Positions 52,840-62,140 are shown, numbered from the stretch's first letter. The stretch is 64,000 nt of DNA from Parabacteroides merdae ATCC 43184 (GCF_025151215.1 NZ_CP102286.1:186001-250000); one strand, 5' to 3'. Translations and numbers: made by a program. Notes: a model not told the origin generated them from the letters alone.

Positions 52840-53177
52840 AAAAGGACAATTTGACCGCAATATTTCCCCTACACTTTTTGGAAGCAATAGATTTATGAAA
52901 ATATTGTATGTGTTTGATAAATAATAGTTTAGATGATTTTTCTAAACCTTTGCCTTTCTTTTCCGTATGGAGGCAGTGCATGCTAAGAGTCAGGCTGTTC
53001 AAATGGGGTGGAGGTGTGTGGAGGAGAATGTGTTTTTGTCCGGATTTGGTTTTTTCTTCGTCAGGTAGCTCGTTATTTACCGTTCGCTATTTACAAGGAG
53101 TATTGCGGTTGTCGTGTAAGAAAATGAGGCTTGTTTGAAAAAGTGTAGGGGAAATATTGCGGTCAAATTGTCCTTTT
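52840..53177. repeat. Perfect 40-bp inverted repeat flanking 258 bp
   Basis: Arms 52840-52879 and 53138-53177 are exact complements over 40 bp (the left arm begins AAAAGGACAATTTGACCGCA). The interior has a 76-codon plus-strand frame (52908-53138) without recognisable features that runs into the right arm; I do not call it a gene. No transposase or clear target duplication is present. Together with the hairpins on either side it fills the gene-free interval 52682-53346. Confidence 0.8.
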
Positions 53178-53274
53178 GTAGGGATGGTTATTTTCAATAT
53201 ATTGATATACAGTGTGCTGTCTGATGATAAGCTTGTCTTTATACTGTATACACCTTTCCAAGGCTTCTTAATGA

Positions 53275-53323
53275 AAAAGGGGAGCCGATGGGTTTAATAA
53301 TGAACTTTGGCCCCCCTTTTTTG
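53275..53323 (-). terminator. Stem-loop after galE
   Basis: AAAAAGGGG(A)GCC pairs with GGCCCCCCTTTTT across a loop of about 22 nt, 24 bp beyond the galE stop on the minus strand. The A-run becomes a T-run for either strand. Confidence 0.65.
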
Positions 53324-53346
53324 TATGGTAACGAGAAATATTCCGA

Positions 53347-54387
53347 TTACATGATACCGCATTCGCGCAGTCTTTCCTGCCATTTCCAGGCCGAAGCCAA
53401 TGTGTCGGCCAGTGTTTCTGTCGCTTTCCAGCCTAAAACTTTATTGGCACGTTCGGGATTGGCCCAAACCTTTTCGATGTCACCTTCGCGGCGTCCTACG
53501 ATTTTGTGCGGGACTTTAACGCCTGTTGCAGCTTCGAATGTGTTGATCAGTTCCAATACGGAAACGCCGTTGCCGGTTCCGAGGTTGAAGATTTCCACAT
53601 TATCCAGAGACTTGCCACCCAACATGCGGTCCATGGCAATCACGTGAGCCTTAGCCAAGTCGACAACATTGATGTAGTCGCGGATGCAGGAACCGTCAGG
53701 CGTGTCATAGTCGTCACCGAATACACTCAGCTCTTTGCGGATACCCATAGCAGTCTGTGTCAGATACGGGATCAGGTTCTGAGGAACGCCGTTAGGCAAT
53801 TCGCCGATCTCTGCTGTCGGATGTGCTCCGATCGGGTTGAAGTAACGCAGGATGATGCTCTTGAAAGGAGCGCCGGCATGGATCGTGTCGCGGATGATCT
53901 CTTCGTTGATCTGTTTTGTATTTCCGTATGGAGAAGTAGCCGGTTTGATCGGAGCGTTCTCGGTTACAGGCAGATTCTCAGGGTCAGGCTGCCCGTAAAC
54001 GGTACAGGAAGAAGAGAATACAATGCCTTCGATATTGAATTCCGGCATCAGTTCCAACAGGTTCACCAGTGTCACTACGTTGTTGCGGTAGTATTTCAAC
54101 GGCTGCTGTACGGATTCGCCTACTGCTTTGCTGGCGGCAAACAGGATAATCCCTTTGATTCCCGGATGAGCTTTCAGTGCTTCGCGGGTTCCTTCCTTAT
54201 CTTTCAAGTCCAGCTTGATGAATTCAGGACGGATGCCTGTGATGCGTTCGATACCGTCCAATACTTCTATATTGGAGTTAGACAGGTCATCGATGATGAC
54301 AACTTCATAACCTGCGTTCTGCAGTTCTACTGTGGTGTGTGATCCGATGTAACCAGTTCCACCTGCTACTAAAATCTTCTGTTTCAT
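53347..54387 (-). CDS. galE: UDP-glucose 4-epimerase
   Basis: GalE interconverts UDP-glucose and UDP-galactose, feeding galactose use and surface polysaccharide synthesis. The 346-residue short-chain dehydrogenase-type protein has GGTGYIGSHT at the N-terminus, FSSSCTVYGQPD with the catalytic Ser/Thr region, and the YxxxK pair in SPYGNTKQ. NIGTGNGVSVLE-like NLGTGNGVSVLEL near residue 265 is the substrate loop. It is a single gene, separated from rnfA (same strand, upstream) by a structured repeat, so it probably has its own promoter there. Confidence 0.95.
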   Translation of the reverse strand: MKQKILVAGGTGYIGSHTTVELQNAGYEVVIIDDLSNSNIEVLDGIERITGIRPEFIKLDLKDKEGTREALKAHPGIKGIILFAASKAVGESVQQPLKYYRNNVVTLVNLLELMPEFNIEGIVFSSSCTVYGQPDPENLPVTENAPIKPATSPYGNTKQINEEIIRDTIHAGAPFKSIILRYFNPIGAHPTAEIGELPNGVPQNLIPYLTQTAMGIRKELSVFGDDYDTPDGSCIRDYINVVDLAKAHVIAMDRMLGGKSLDNVEIFNLGTGNGVSVLELINTFEAATGVKVPHKIVGRREGDIEKVWANPERANKVLGWKATETLADTLASAWKWQERLRECGIM

Positions 54388-54423
54388 GAGGAGAGAAAAT
54401 TTATGATTTATGATTTATGAAAG

Positions 54424-54514
54424 GATTTATGATTTATGATTTATAGCGGCAAGCGGTATTACCTGTTATTATCAAGCAGTATTACCTGTTATTATAAATC
54501 ATAAATCATAAATC
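54424..54514. repeat. Composite hairpin: 22-bp ATTTATGA arms around a tandem 23-mer
   Basis: Arms 54424-54445 and 54493-54514 are exact complements made of GATTTAT units. The loop is a tandem 23-bp repeat (CAAGCGGTATTACCTGTTAT begins unit 1, 54450-54472; unit 2, 54473-54495, has one change). The right arm ends one base before the rnfA stop codon. More GATTTATGA units lie at 54400-54420. Confidence 0.75.
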
Positions 54515-54515
54515 T

Positions 54516-55088
54516 TTAAACGATCCCCGAGAATCCCATAAACGCCATAGCCAGTAGACCAGCTGTGATTAGGGCGATCGGGGTTCCTTTCATGCCATCG
54601 GGGACATTTGTCATTGCTAATTGTTCTCTGACACCTGCAAAGATAATCAAAGCTAATGCAAATCCAATAGCAATAGAGAATGCATATACTACAGATTCTA
54701 ATAAATTATACTGTTTCTGGATGACCTGGATGGCGACACCCAACACACAACAGTTTGTCGTGATCAGCGGAAGAAACACTCCCAATGCCTGATAGAGGGC
54801 AGGAGAAACTTTCTTCAGGATGATTTCCACCATTTGGACCAGAGCTGCGATAATCAGGATGAAGCTGATGGTCTGCATAAAGCCCAGGCCGAATACATCC
54901 AGCACATATTTTTGTACGAGGAAAGTCACGAGTGTCGCAATGGTAAGCACAAATGCAACGGCTGCTCCCATGCCTATTGCTGTATCCACTTTCTTGGATA
55001 CGCCGAGGAACGGACATATACCCAAGAATTGGGACAACACAACGTTGTTGACGAATACAGCGGCGATAAATATCAATATATATTCCAT
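54516..55088 (-). CDS. rnfA: Rnf complex subunit RnfA
   Basis: RnfA is a six-helix inner-membrane subunit of the ferredoxin:NAD+ oxidoreductase (Rnf) that couples electron flow to Na+ or H+ pumping. The 190-residue protein starts [31 protein letters not shown], which is the family signature, and contains [14 protein letters not shown] with the paired Cys that helps hold the membrane iron-sulfur cluster. It is the last gene of the rnf operon and lies 13 bp after rnfE. Confidence 0.96.
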   Translation of the reverse strand: MEYILIFIAAVFVNNVVLSQFLGICPFLGVSKKVDTAIGMGAAVAFVLTIATLVTFLVQKYVLDVFGLGFMQTISFILIIAALVQMVEIILKKVSPALYQALGVFLPLITTNCCVLGVAIQVIQKQYNLLESVVYAFSIAIGFALALIIFAGVREQLAMTNVPDGMKGTPIALITAGLLAMAFMGFSGIV

Positions 55089-55101
55089 ATCTTACCTTGT
55101 T

Positions 55102-55686
55102 TTATGCTTTACGCAGTTTATTAACAATAGCTATCAGGAATCCCAGTGCGATGAATGCACCCGGAGCCAACACGAAAATCAGCGAGCCGAACTGTTCCGG
55201 CATGATTGTCAGGTTGAACAGTTTACCCGTCCCCAACAATTCGCGGATAGCTCCTAACAGTGTCAAGGCAATCGTAAAGCCGAGACCGATACCGATTCCG
55301 TCGAAAGCCGAGGCCACGACTCCGTTCTTGGCGGCAAAAGCTTCGGCGCGTCCCAACACGATACAGTTGACGACGATCAACGGGATGAACAATCCCAAAC
55401 TTGCGTATAAGGCAGGAATAAATGCTTCCATGCACATTTGCACAACCGTTACGAAGGTGGCGATTACGACAATGTACCCGGGAATACGGACCATATCCGG
55501 GATTACATTTTTCAATGCTGATATGACCATGTTGGAACAGATCAACACGAACATGGTTGCAAGTCCCATACTCATACCATTCATCGCTGAAGAGGTCGTT
55601 CCCAATGTCGGACACATACCTAACAGCAATACGAATGTCGGGTTCTCTGTGATGATTCCGTTCATCAATATTTTCAGATTACTCAT
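55102..55686 (-). CDS. rnfE: Rnf complex subunit RnfE
   Basis: RnfE is the paralogue of RnfA with opposite membrane topology; together they carry a shared iron-sulfur cluster in the membrane. The 194-residue protein has NPTFVLLLGMCPTLGTT near the N-terminus and LIVVNCIVLGRAEAFA, with one Cys in each half-site. Six hydrophobic segments are visible. Its start overlaps the end of rnfG by 8 bp, so the two are translationally linked. Confidence 0.95.
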   Translation of the reverse strand: MSNLKILMNGIITENPTFVLLLGMCPTLGTTSSAMNGMSMGLATMFVLICSNMVISALKNVIPDMVRIPGYIVVIATFVTVVQMCMEAFIPALYASLGLFIPLIVVNCIVLGRAEAFAAKNGVVASAFDGIGIGLGFTIALTLLGAIRELLGTGKLFNLTIMPEQFGSLIFVLAPGAFIALGFLIAIVNKLRKA

Positions 55687-56323
55687 TGTCGTTTCCTCCC
55701 TCTTTAGTTGTGTTATCGGATGATGTGGTTGCTCCGGTCAATCCGTCGGCACCGGAAAAAGCACTGTAGGCGCGGTTCACAGCGTTCAGGAATGCACGGC
55801 TGGTAATGGTCGAAGCTGTTATGGCATCGACATCTCCACCGTCTTTGGTTACTTTCAGTTCGCCATCAGACAAATTGCGTCCCAAAACGCTCTGGCGATT
55901 TTTGTCCGTACGGAACCATTCTTGCATTTTAGCCCCTAATCCGGGTGTTTCGGCATGTTGCAAGACTGAATAGTTCAGCAGTTTGCCTTCGGTGTCAAAA
56001 CCGACAATCACGCGGATCTCACCGCCGAACCCTTTCATTGTGTTGCTCTCCACTGCGGCACCGACGAATTTGCCGTCTTGTTTTGCCGGGTAGATTTTCA
56101 GCGAGTCGCCATCGGCTGTAACTGCCATATAGGCTTCTTCTGTCGGTTTGTTGTCGAATGCCGGAGTGACCGCTTTGATCGCTGCTTCCAGCGCTGCTGC
56201 TTTGGTGGCGGCAATCGGACCGGTGGTGTACATATTCACACCTGCTAATATTGCTCCGGCCACTACACAGATGATCGTGAGTGAAAGGAACATATTGGGT
56301 AATGTTGATTTTAGTTTTGCCAT
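55679..56323 (-). CDS. rnfG: Rnf complex flavoprotein subunit RnfG
   Basis: RnfG carries a covalent FMN on a periplasmic domain anchored by one N-terminal helix (residues 10-32). In this 214-residue protein the flavinylation motif normally written as SGAT-T/S reads DAITASTITS, with acceptor T172. A second motif-like sequence, GLTGATTSS (T199), lies in the C-terminal tail. ETPGLGAKM is the other conserved segment. The gene lies 2 bp after rnfD and overlaps rnfE. Flavin attachment needs an ApbE transferase, which is not in this window. Confidence 0.94.
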   Translation of the reverse strand: MAKLKSTLPNMFLSLTIICVVAGAILAGVNMYTTGPIAATKAAALEAAIKAVTPAFDNKPTEEAYMAVTADGDSLKIYPAKQDGKFVGAAVESNTMKGFGGEIRVIVGFDTEGKLLNYSVLQHAETPGLGAKMQEWFRTDKNRQSVLGRNLSDGELKVTKDGGDVDAITASTITSRAFLNAVNRAYSAFSGADGLTGATTSSDNTTKEGGNDNE

Positions 56324-56325
56324 GC

Positions 56326-57285
56326 TTATTTCCCTCCGAAATGTTTAGGTTTCATATAACTGTTGATGAGCGGAGTAACTCCATTCATGATGAAGATGGC
56401 AAATGACATACCTTCGGGATAAGAACCGAACAGACGGATAACCGTTGTCAGGATACCAATGCCGACACCGTAGACAATCATACCGCTCTTGCTCATCGGC
56501 GAAGTCACATAGTCGGTCGCCATGAAGATAGCTCCCAACATCAGACCTCCGGACAACAGATGGACGAACGGGCTTGCGTATTGAACCGGATTCACCAGGT
56601 GCATGATACCTGTAAAGACAAATACCGTGACGAAGATGGATACCGGAACGTGCCAGGTGATGATCTTCTTCCATAACATATAGAACATACCTAACAGCAG
56701 TGCCAGTGCGCTGACTTCACCAAGGCTACCGCCCATGTTACCGATCAGCATGTCGCTGAGTGTAGGCATTTTGTCGAGTGCACCCTCGTTCATCAGAGAG
56801 AGGACGGTTGCCCCTGTTGTTGCATCGGCATAAGATGTCAACTGTCCGACAACGGGCCAGGTGGTCATCTGTGCCGGGAAAGAGATCAGCAGGAAGATAC
56901 GTCCTGTCAGTGCCGGGTTGAAAATATTGTTGCCCAGGCCACCGAACGACATCTTACCGATACCGATGGCTGCCAGCGCACCGATGGCGATGATCCAGAT
57001 CGGCAGGTTTGACGGCAGGTTGAATGCCAGCAAAACACCAGTCAGGATGGCCGAACCGTCGTAAATGGTCGGTTCCTTTTTCATCAGGAACTTCTGAATC
57101 AGATATTCGAACAGGACACAGAAGAAAACCGAGGCTACGGTTACGATCAGCGCACCCAGTCCGAAAAAGTAGAGTGATACCAGGAAAGCCGGAACAAGGG
57201 CAATCAGTACACCGTACATATTTTTGCTTATGCTGTCGCCGCCATGAATGTGGGGCGAGGGAGACACGTATAATTTGTTTTCCAT
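56326..57285 (-). CDS. rnfD: Rnf complex subunit RnfD
   Basis: RnfD is a polytopic membrane subunit with a covalently bound FMN. The 319-residue protein starts with a short cytoplasmic tail (SPSPHIHGGDSISKNMYGV), then about nine helices. Its flavinylation motif is ATTGATVLSL with acceptor T160. NPALTGRIFL is another family segment. It lies between rnfC (12 bp) and rnfG (2 bp). Confidence 0.95.
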   Translation of the reverse strand: MENKLYVSPSPHIHGGDSISKNMYGVLIALVPAFLVSLYFFGLGALIVTVASVFFCVLFEYLIQKFLMKKEPTIYDGSAILTGVLLAFNLPSNLPIWIIAIGALAAIGIGKMSFGGLGNNIFNPALTGRIFLLISFPAQMTTWPVVGQLTSYADATTGATVLSLMNEGALDKMPTLSDMLIGNMGGSLGEVSALALLLGMFYMLWKKIITWHVPVSIFVTVFVFTGIMHLVNPVQYASPFVHLLSGGLMLGAIFMATDYVTSPMSKSGMIVYGVGIGILTTVIRLFGSYPEGMSFAIFIMNGVTPLINSYMKPKHFGGK

Positions 57286-57297
57286 ATTGCTCTTGTT

Positions 57298-58629
57298 TTA
57301 TGACTTTCTTGCACGAATAATACCCATAACTTTGCCTTTGCCCAACCGGATCTGATCCAACAGCGGGCGGTTGGCTGGACAAGTATAGCTACAGGAACCG
57401 CATTCTATACAGTCCTGAATATAGTTGGCCTCGGCTTTTTCCCAGTCTTTGTAGACGGTGAACTTCATGAGGAAGGCTGGGTTCAATCCCATCGGGCAGA
57501 CGTTCACGCACTTGGCGCAACGGATACAGTCCTGCATCGGTTTGCGGACAGATTCTTCCTTGGTCAGGAGCAATACGCCGGAACTGCCTTTGGTTACCGG
57601 AACTTCGGCGCTTACCAACGCTTTGCCCATCATCGGACCGCCACCGATAATCTTACCCGTGTTTTCGGGAATACCACCGGCTGCTTCGATCAGCGTGTTG
57701 ATAGGCGTACCCATACGGACCAGGAAGTTCGACGGATTGGCAACGGCTTTTCCTGTTACGGTCACGACGCGCTCAAACAGAGGTTTGTTCTTCTGGACGG
57801 CTTCGTAGACGGCGTAGGCGGTTCCTACGTTCTGCACGACGGCTCCGGCCGAGATAGGCAGGGCGCCGCTCTTTACCTGGCGACGGATCACGGCGTCGAT
57901 CAGCTGCTTTTCACCTCCTTGCGGATATTGCACTTTCAGCGGCATGATCTCGATTCCGGGATAAGCGGCTGCCAGCTTCGTCAGGTGGGCGATTGCATCG
58001 GGTTTATTGTTTTCGATGCCGATAACGGCTTTGTTTACATTTACGGCTTTCATCAGCAATGTGACGCCCACCAATATCTGTTCGCCTTTTTCCATCATCA
58101 GGGAATGGTCGGAGGTCAAATAAGGTTCACATTCTACGGCATTGATGATGATGATTTCTGCCTTGCTTCCGGGAGGCGGCATCAGTTTCACCTGTGTCGG
58201 GAAGGTGGCTCCCCCCAGACCTACGATACCGGCTGCTGCAATCTTGTCGACGATCTCTTTGGATGACAACGTACAATCTTTTACCAATGCATCGCTGCGG
58301 TCGATCGTTTCTTCCCATTCGTCTCCTTCCACATCGATGTAGATGGCGGGACGCTTGTAGCCGCTTGAGTCGAGGGCGTTATCTATTTTGTTTACTTTAC
58401 CGGATACTGACGAGTGGATATTGGCGGAAACGAAACCACCTGCCTTGGCGACAAGTGTTCCGACTTTAACCAGATCACCCTTCTTGACCACTGCCTGGGC
58501 CGGAGCCCCGATGTGCTGACTGAGCGGTATGATTACCTGCTTAGGAGCAGCTAAAGCGGTAATTTTCTTACCGGCAGACAATTTATTTTCGGGCGGATGT
58601 ATACCTCCGATTCGAAATGTCCTTAGCAT
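57298..58629 (-). CDS. rnfC: Rnf complex NADH-binding subunit RnfC
   Basis: RnfC is the cytoplasmic subunit where NAD+ is reduced. The 443-residue protein has a barrel-sandwich/biotinyl-like N-terminal part (about 35-100) and an NADH/FMN-binding region with GLGGATFPTQVKL. A SLBB domain follows, and then two [4Fe-4S] motifs, CIRCAKCVNVCP and CIECGSCSYTCP, near residues 360-420. The C-terminal Ala/Lys-rich tail seen in some proteobacterial RnfC is absent. It lies 11 bp after rnfB. Confidence 0.96.
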   Translation of the reverse strand: MLRTFRIGGIHPPENKLSAGKKITALAAPKQVIIPLSQHIGAPAQAVVKKGDLVKVGTLVAKAGGFVSANIHSSVSGKVNKIDNALDSSGYKRPAIYIDVEGDEWEETIDRSDALVKDCTLSSKEIVDKIAAAGIVGLGGATFPTQVKLMPPPGSKAEIIIINAVECEPYLTSDHSLMMEKGEQILVGVTLLMKAVNVNKAVIGIENNKPDAIAHLTKLAAAYPGIEIMPLKVQYPQGGEKQLIDAVIRRQVKSGALPISAGAVVQNVGTAYAVYEAVQKNKPLFERVVTVTGKAVANPSNFLVRMGTPINTLIEAAGGIPENTGKIIGGGPMMGKALVSAEVPVTKGSSGVLLLTKEESVRKPMQDCIRCAKCVNVCPMGLNPAFLMKFTVYKDWEKAEANYIQDCIECGSCSYTCPANRPLLDQIRLGKGKVMGIIRARKS

Positions 58630-58640
58630 ACTATTAGATT

Positions 58641-59651
58641 TTATTTTTGAATTGTTTCTTCTTTTGTTTCAATTTTAGGAGTTTCTGCATTTGGCGTAGC
58701 GTTTGCTGTTGGAGCTTCTGCCTTCGGAGACTCTTTCTTCGGGACTTCAGTCTTTGGCGCATCAGCCTTCGGTGCAGCCGGTTTCGGAGCTGTTGCCGGT
58801 TTTATTTTGTCGGCGTCCACAGCCGGAGCTGCCTCTTTACGTGGCGGGAAGTTCAATTCGTGGATGGCGCCGGTCGGACATACGGCTACGCACTTGCGGC
58901 ATAAGCGACATTTTGTGTAATCGATGTAGGCCACGTTGTTTTCTACTGTAATTGCTTCGAACGGGCATTCCTTTGCACATTTGCCACAGCCGATACAAGC
59001 GTTGGCGCATGCTTTCTTGGCTACTCCGCCTTTGTCTTTGTTTACGCAGCTGACGAAGACGCGGCGTGATTTGGGGCCCTTCTTACGCAGTTCGATGATG
59101 TTTTTCGGGCAAGCTTTTACGCAAGCTCCGCATGAAGTACATTTGTCTTCGTCCACTTCCGGAAGCCCGGTCTCAAGGTTGATGTGGATGGCGTCGAAGT
59201 TACATGCAGCCACACAGTCGCCATAACCTAAGCAACCGAATGAACAGCCGGTCTCTCCGCCGTACAAGGTGGAAGCAATCGCACAACTCTGCACACCGTC
59301 GTATTGGTTGGTACGCGGACGGGCGGCACACGTTCCGTTGCAGCGGACAACGGCTACCATCGGTTCTGCACTGGCTGCTTCTTTTCCGAGGATGGTGGCT
59401 ACTTTGCCCATTACAGGTGCTCCGCCTACGGGGCATAACAGGCCGTCCAACGTGTCGGCTTTTACACAAGCCGTAGCAAAACCACCGCATCCGGGATATC
59501 CACAACCTCCGCAATTGGCTCCAGGCAATACCTCCTGGACTTGTGCGATACGAGGATCTTCGTATACTTCAAACTTCTTGGAGGCGGCGTATAGAAAAAC
59601 TGCGCCGATGGCTCCAATCGCTCCTAATGAAATAACGGCAATTAAAATCAT
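58641..59651 (-). CDS. rnfB: Rnf complex ferredoxin subunit RnfB
   Basis: RnfB accepts electrons from soluble ferredoxin and passes them into the complex. An N-terminal membrane helix (1-24) is followed by a CxxCxxxxC cluster motif in GANCGGCGYPGCGG. A further Cys-rich stretch (CSFGCLGYGDCVAACNF) and several [4Fe-4S] ferredoxin motifs follow, such as CTSCGACVKACP, CIGCGKCAKECP and CRLCRKCVAVCP. The last 60 or so residues are a low-complexity Ala/Pro/Lys tail of unknown role. The total of 336 residues is long for the family because of the tail. Confidence 0.95.
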   Translation of the reverse strand: MILIAVISLGAIGAIGAVFLYAASKKFEVYEDPRIAQVQEVLPGANCGGCGYPGCGGFATACVKADTLDGLLCPVGGAPVMGKVATILGKEAASAEPMVAVVRCNGTCAARPRTNQYDGVQSCAIASTLYGGETGCSFGCLGYGDCVAACNFDAIHINLETGLPEVDEDKCTSCGACVKACPKNIIELRKKGPKSRRVFVSCVNKDKGGVAKKACANACIGCGKCAKECPFEAITVENNVAYIDYTKCRLCRKCVAVCPTGAIHELNFPPRKEAAPAVDADKIKPATAPKPAAPKADAPKTEVPKKESPKAEAPTANATPNAETPKIETKEETIQK

Positions 59652-59661
59652 GATATGTTTG

Positions 59662-60078
59662 TCAATTAAGTTTTTTCAAAGTAAATATGAATCGCTTTTT
59701 CAGTTTGTCGCGTAAAAAGTATAATATGCAATAATAAGGAACTAAGAGCAGTAATCCGGTTAACCCGCTTGTGGTTTCTTCCCATTGCATACTTGTACCT
59801 GTTACAATAGCCGCAAAAACTATGATGAGCGGAAATACAAATGCAAGAAGTACGGCCTGCAGCCCCAGTGAACTTTGTCCGCATAACTGGACTTCTTCAT
59901 TTATATGGAATTTTCCAGAGTTGTCCGGAACCTCGATGATCTTTTCTTTGCTCTCGGATGCCGTACACATACTTTTCGCATGGCATCCGGAGCAAGCCGA
60001 TTGTTGGATGATCCTGACATAGACCGTACCGCCGTCGATCTTCTCTATAATCCCATTGTGATTGATACTTTCGCTCAT
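59662..60078 (-). CDS. rseC: SoxR-reducing system protein RseC family
   Basis: The 138-residue protein has an N-terminal cytoplasmic domain with a Cys cluster (SACSGCHAKSMC) and two membrane helices (about 75-97 and 105-122), as in RseC. In proteobacteria RseC works with the Rnf-like Rsx complex to reduce SoxR. In Bacteroidetes it regularly heads the rnf operon and may help assembly or deliver electrons. The ATG at 60078 (MSESINHNGI) is chosen because the upstream extension to 60111 has no family similarity. It precedes rnfB by 10 bp. Confidence 0.88.
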   Translation of the reverse strand: MSESINHNGIIEKIDGGTVYVRIIQQSACSGCHAKSMCTASESKEKIIEVPDNSGKFHINEEVQLCGQSSLGLQAVLLAFVFPLIIVFAAIVTGTSMQWEETTSGLTGLLLLVPYYCILYFLRDKLKKRFIFTLKKLN

Positions 60079-60108
60079 ATTTGTAATCTCGACATTGCAA
60101 AACCGAGG

Positions 60109-60116
60109 CAAAAGTA
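60109..60116 (-). promoter_or_regulatory. -7 promoter box for the rseC-rnf operon
   Basis: TACTTTTG on the minus strand fits TAnnTTTG, 30 bp before the rseC start. A -33 box at the standard distance is not clear. Confidence 0.45.
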
Positions 60117-60178
60117 CGTATTATTTGGAAATTATGTCACGATTAACAAAGTTTATTATGGAAATAATAGACTTTGTC

Positions 60179-61759
60179 TTACCATTTGTAATTAAACCCG
60201 AAGCTTAACAGCTCGTTGATCTGAAGATAGCTGTCGAAATCTTCGTTTTTGGCAACACCATCGTCATAGCGAAGGTGAAGATTGATCCGGGTTGAAAAGA
60301 ACCGGCTGATCTGCAAGTTGAACGTGTTCTCAAACTCTCCGGTAATACGATGATAATCCGTGAAATAATAGAAACGAGATGTCCAACTGACATTTCGGTT
60401 GATATTGAATGTCATGTTTGCTTCGAGTTTCGAACCAATTTGGCTTTGGGAGTTCCTGTATTTGTTAACATCGTCAGGAAGTTCGGCGGCATTGTCTTTC
60501 TCTTTAAAACCATGTCGTTTCAAATCCATATCTGTCCCCTTTTGGGTACTGTACATATAGTTATAAGAGAATGGAGCCATGTTGACATTCAATTTTATGT
60601 TTCGGTGTCTCACCTTTGTAAGGGTTTTGGTTAGTTCGTATTTCATACCGATACCGGTATTGAAGGTCATAGGCGCGAGAAATGCCGATAATTTGGTTTC
60701 GCTGTTTTGGGCGTAGTTGGTTACTACTTGTGTGTTGAAACTGATGTCGACTGTGTAGTACCACTTGTTAAATGCTTTGTAACCGAACAGCGTATGGAGA
60801 CGAAGTATCTGGTCGTTTATCTTATACGAATGTATAGAGTCTGTTTTGTCCGGCAAAGTATTCATGTTCAGTTTGAATTCAAGTTCGTTTGTTACCTGTA
60901 CTTTGTCTTTATTGTAATCATATTTGAAATATTGCCGGGTATTCATATTGAAGTTCGGATCGCCACCTGCACTCCAGTTCGGTGAAATGTAATTTTGCGA
61001 AAACTGCATGGTGCTTTCGAAGTTGGAAGTCCAATAACGGCGTTCCGGGATAAACTTGACCGGAGCGTCCACGTCGCTGAAAGCGTTCGGGTCGTTTTCT
61101 ATTTTGATTAGTTCGGGTTCGTATGTCGCTTTCTTGATAACATGCGTTTTAACGACATCTGTCGGCAGGTCACGTTCCGAATAACGGAAATATTCCGGAT
61201 AGTTTACACGTACATAATTATATGCGGTATTCTGCAACTTGTTCTTTAGTATTTCGTCTTGGAACAAAGTCGTATCCGGTTCGAACAATGGGAAGTTGGG
61301 ACGTTGTTTTGCAATAAAGTCCTTGTCATACAATTGCAGGTCTTCCGGGATAAGTCCTCCCTTGAACAGGATCGGGGTGAACAGCGGATTGACGATTGTA
61401 GTATCCCGTAAGGTTGCCCACGGGCTGATGATGGTAGACGGGTCGCGTACCCAATTTACCCAATATTGTGCTTCCGGCGATAATTCTATCTCGTCTTTTT
61501 TTAAAAAGCGAAGCAAGTTCTCACTCGGTGCGGCGGGTGATGAGTAGCTGCTATTGAGTTTTTCGAACTGTGCCCTGAGGTCGGGGATTTTATCCAGTTC
61601 CGTTTCATCCAAGTCTAATAAAGGAAATGTATCGGGAACAGCGGTCTGAACCGGTTGATTCGACTGATTCCCGCTAATTATGTTGACATCCTGTGCTCCT
61701 ACCTGATTACTACTGAATAACAATACAATAAATAACGCTAAAACAGACATCTTTATCAT
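60179..61759 (-). CDS. DUF3078 family outer-membrane-type protein
   Basis: The 526-residue protein has a signal peptide (about 1-22, ending VGAQ). It then has a long region of unknown fold, and a C-terminal half rich in alternating aromatic strands ending in LSFGFNYKW, typical of an outer-membrane beta barrel. It fits DUF3078 of Bacteroidetes, with no known function. It stands alone between the rnf operon and the ABC remnant. An outer-membrane location is inferred from the strand pattern and terminal aromatic residue. Confidence 0.78.
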   Translation of the reverse strand: MIKMSVLALFIVLLFSSNQVGAQDVNIISGNQSNQPVQTAVPDTFPLLDLDETELDKIPDLRAQFEKLNSSYSSPAAPSENLLRFLKKDEIELSPEAQYWVNWVRDPSTIISPWATLRDTTIVNPLFTPILFKGGLIPEDLQLYDKDFIAKQRPNFPLFEPDTTLFQDEILKNKLQNTAYNYVRVNYPEYFRYSERDLPTDVVKTHVIKKATYEPELIKIENDPNAFSDVDAPVKFIPERRYWTSNFESTMQFSQNYISPNWSAGGDPNFNMNTRQYFKYDYNKDKVQVTNELEFKLNMNTLPDKTDSIHSYKINDQILRLHTLFGYKAFNKWYYTVDISFNTQVVTNYAQNSETKLSAFLAPMTFNTGIGMKYELTKTLTKVRHRNIKLNVNMAPFSYNYMYSTQKGTDMDLKRHGFKEKDNAAELPDDVNKYRNSQSQIGSKLEANMTFNINRNVSWTSRFYYFTDYHRITGEFENTFNLQISRFFSTRINLHLRYDDGVAKNEDFDSYLQINELLSFGFNYKW

Positions 61760-61996
61760 CGTCGTATCTTTTTACATTCATTTAAAATATTGGTGCGAAA
61801 TTAATGAAAAGTTCTGAGATAGACTAATTTATTTTCGGCGTTGTCGGGAACATATTCGTGCGTTTTTGTACGTAAGATGTACGGAAACGGACAATACGTT
61901 TAAAAGCCTGGTGTGTATGTGGTTGTAAATAAGTGAATTCCTGATTTGACATGATCTTTGCCTTATCTTTAGTGGTTCATAAAAAAGATATGATAT

Positions 61997-62140
61997 ATGT
62001 TTAAACACTATGTAAAAGTCGCACTCCGGCTAATTAAGCGGAGCTTTTTGTTTTCGTCTGTTAATATGCTAGGGTTTGTGTTGGGGATGACGGCAGCTTT
62101 CCTGATTTATCTCTGGATTGTGGATGAGTTGACATTCTAG
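61997..62140 (+). pseudogene. Remnant of an ABC (MacB-like) efflux permease, N-terminal 47 codons
   Basis: The frame encodes a basic start and one membrane helix (MFKHYVKVALRLIKR, then NMLGFVLGMTAAFLIYLWIVDELTF), which is the N-terminus typical of the large MacB/FtsX-type permeases of Bacteroidetes. It then hits TAG at 62138. A complete permease would be about 400-800 residues. The next bases belong to a different gene, so the rest was lost by deletion. Confidence 0.8.

Noticed and set aside
52908..53138. 76-codon frame between the arms of the 40-bp inverted repeat
   Set aside because: It has Bacteroidetes-unlike composition, no recognisable start context and runs into the repeat arm; it is probably chance.
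58647..58951. Cys-rich plus-strand frames opposite rnfB
   Set aside because: They are antisense to the Ala/Pro/Lys tail and ferredoxin motifs of rnfB, whose similarity is unambiguous.
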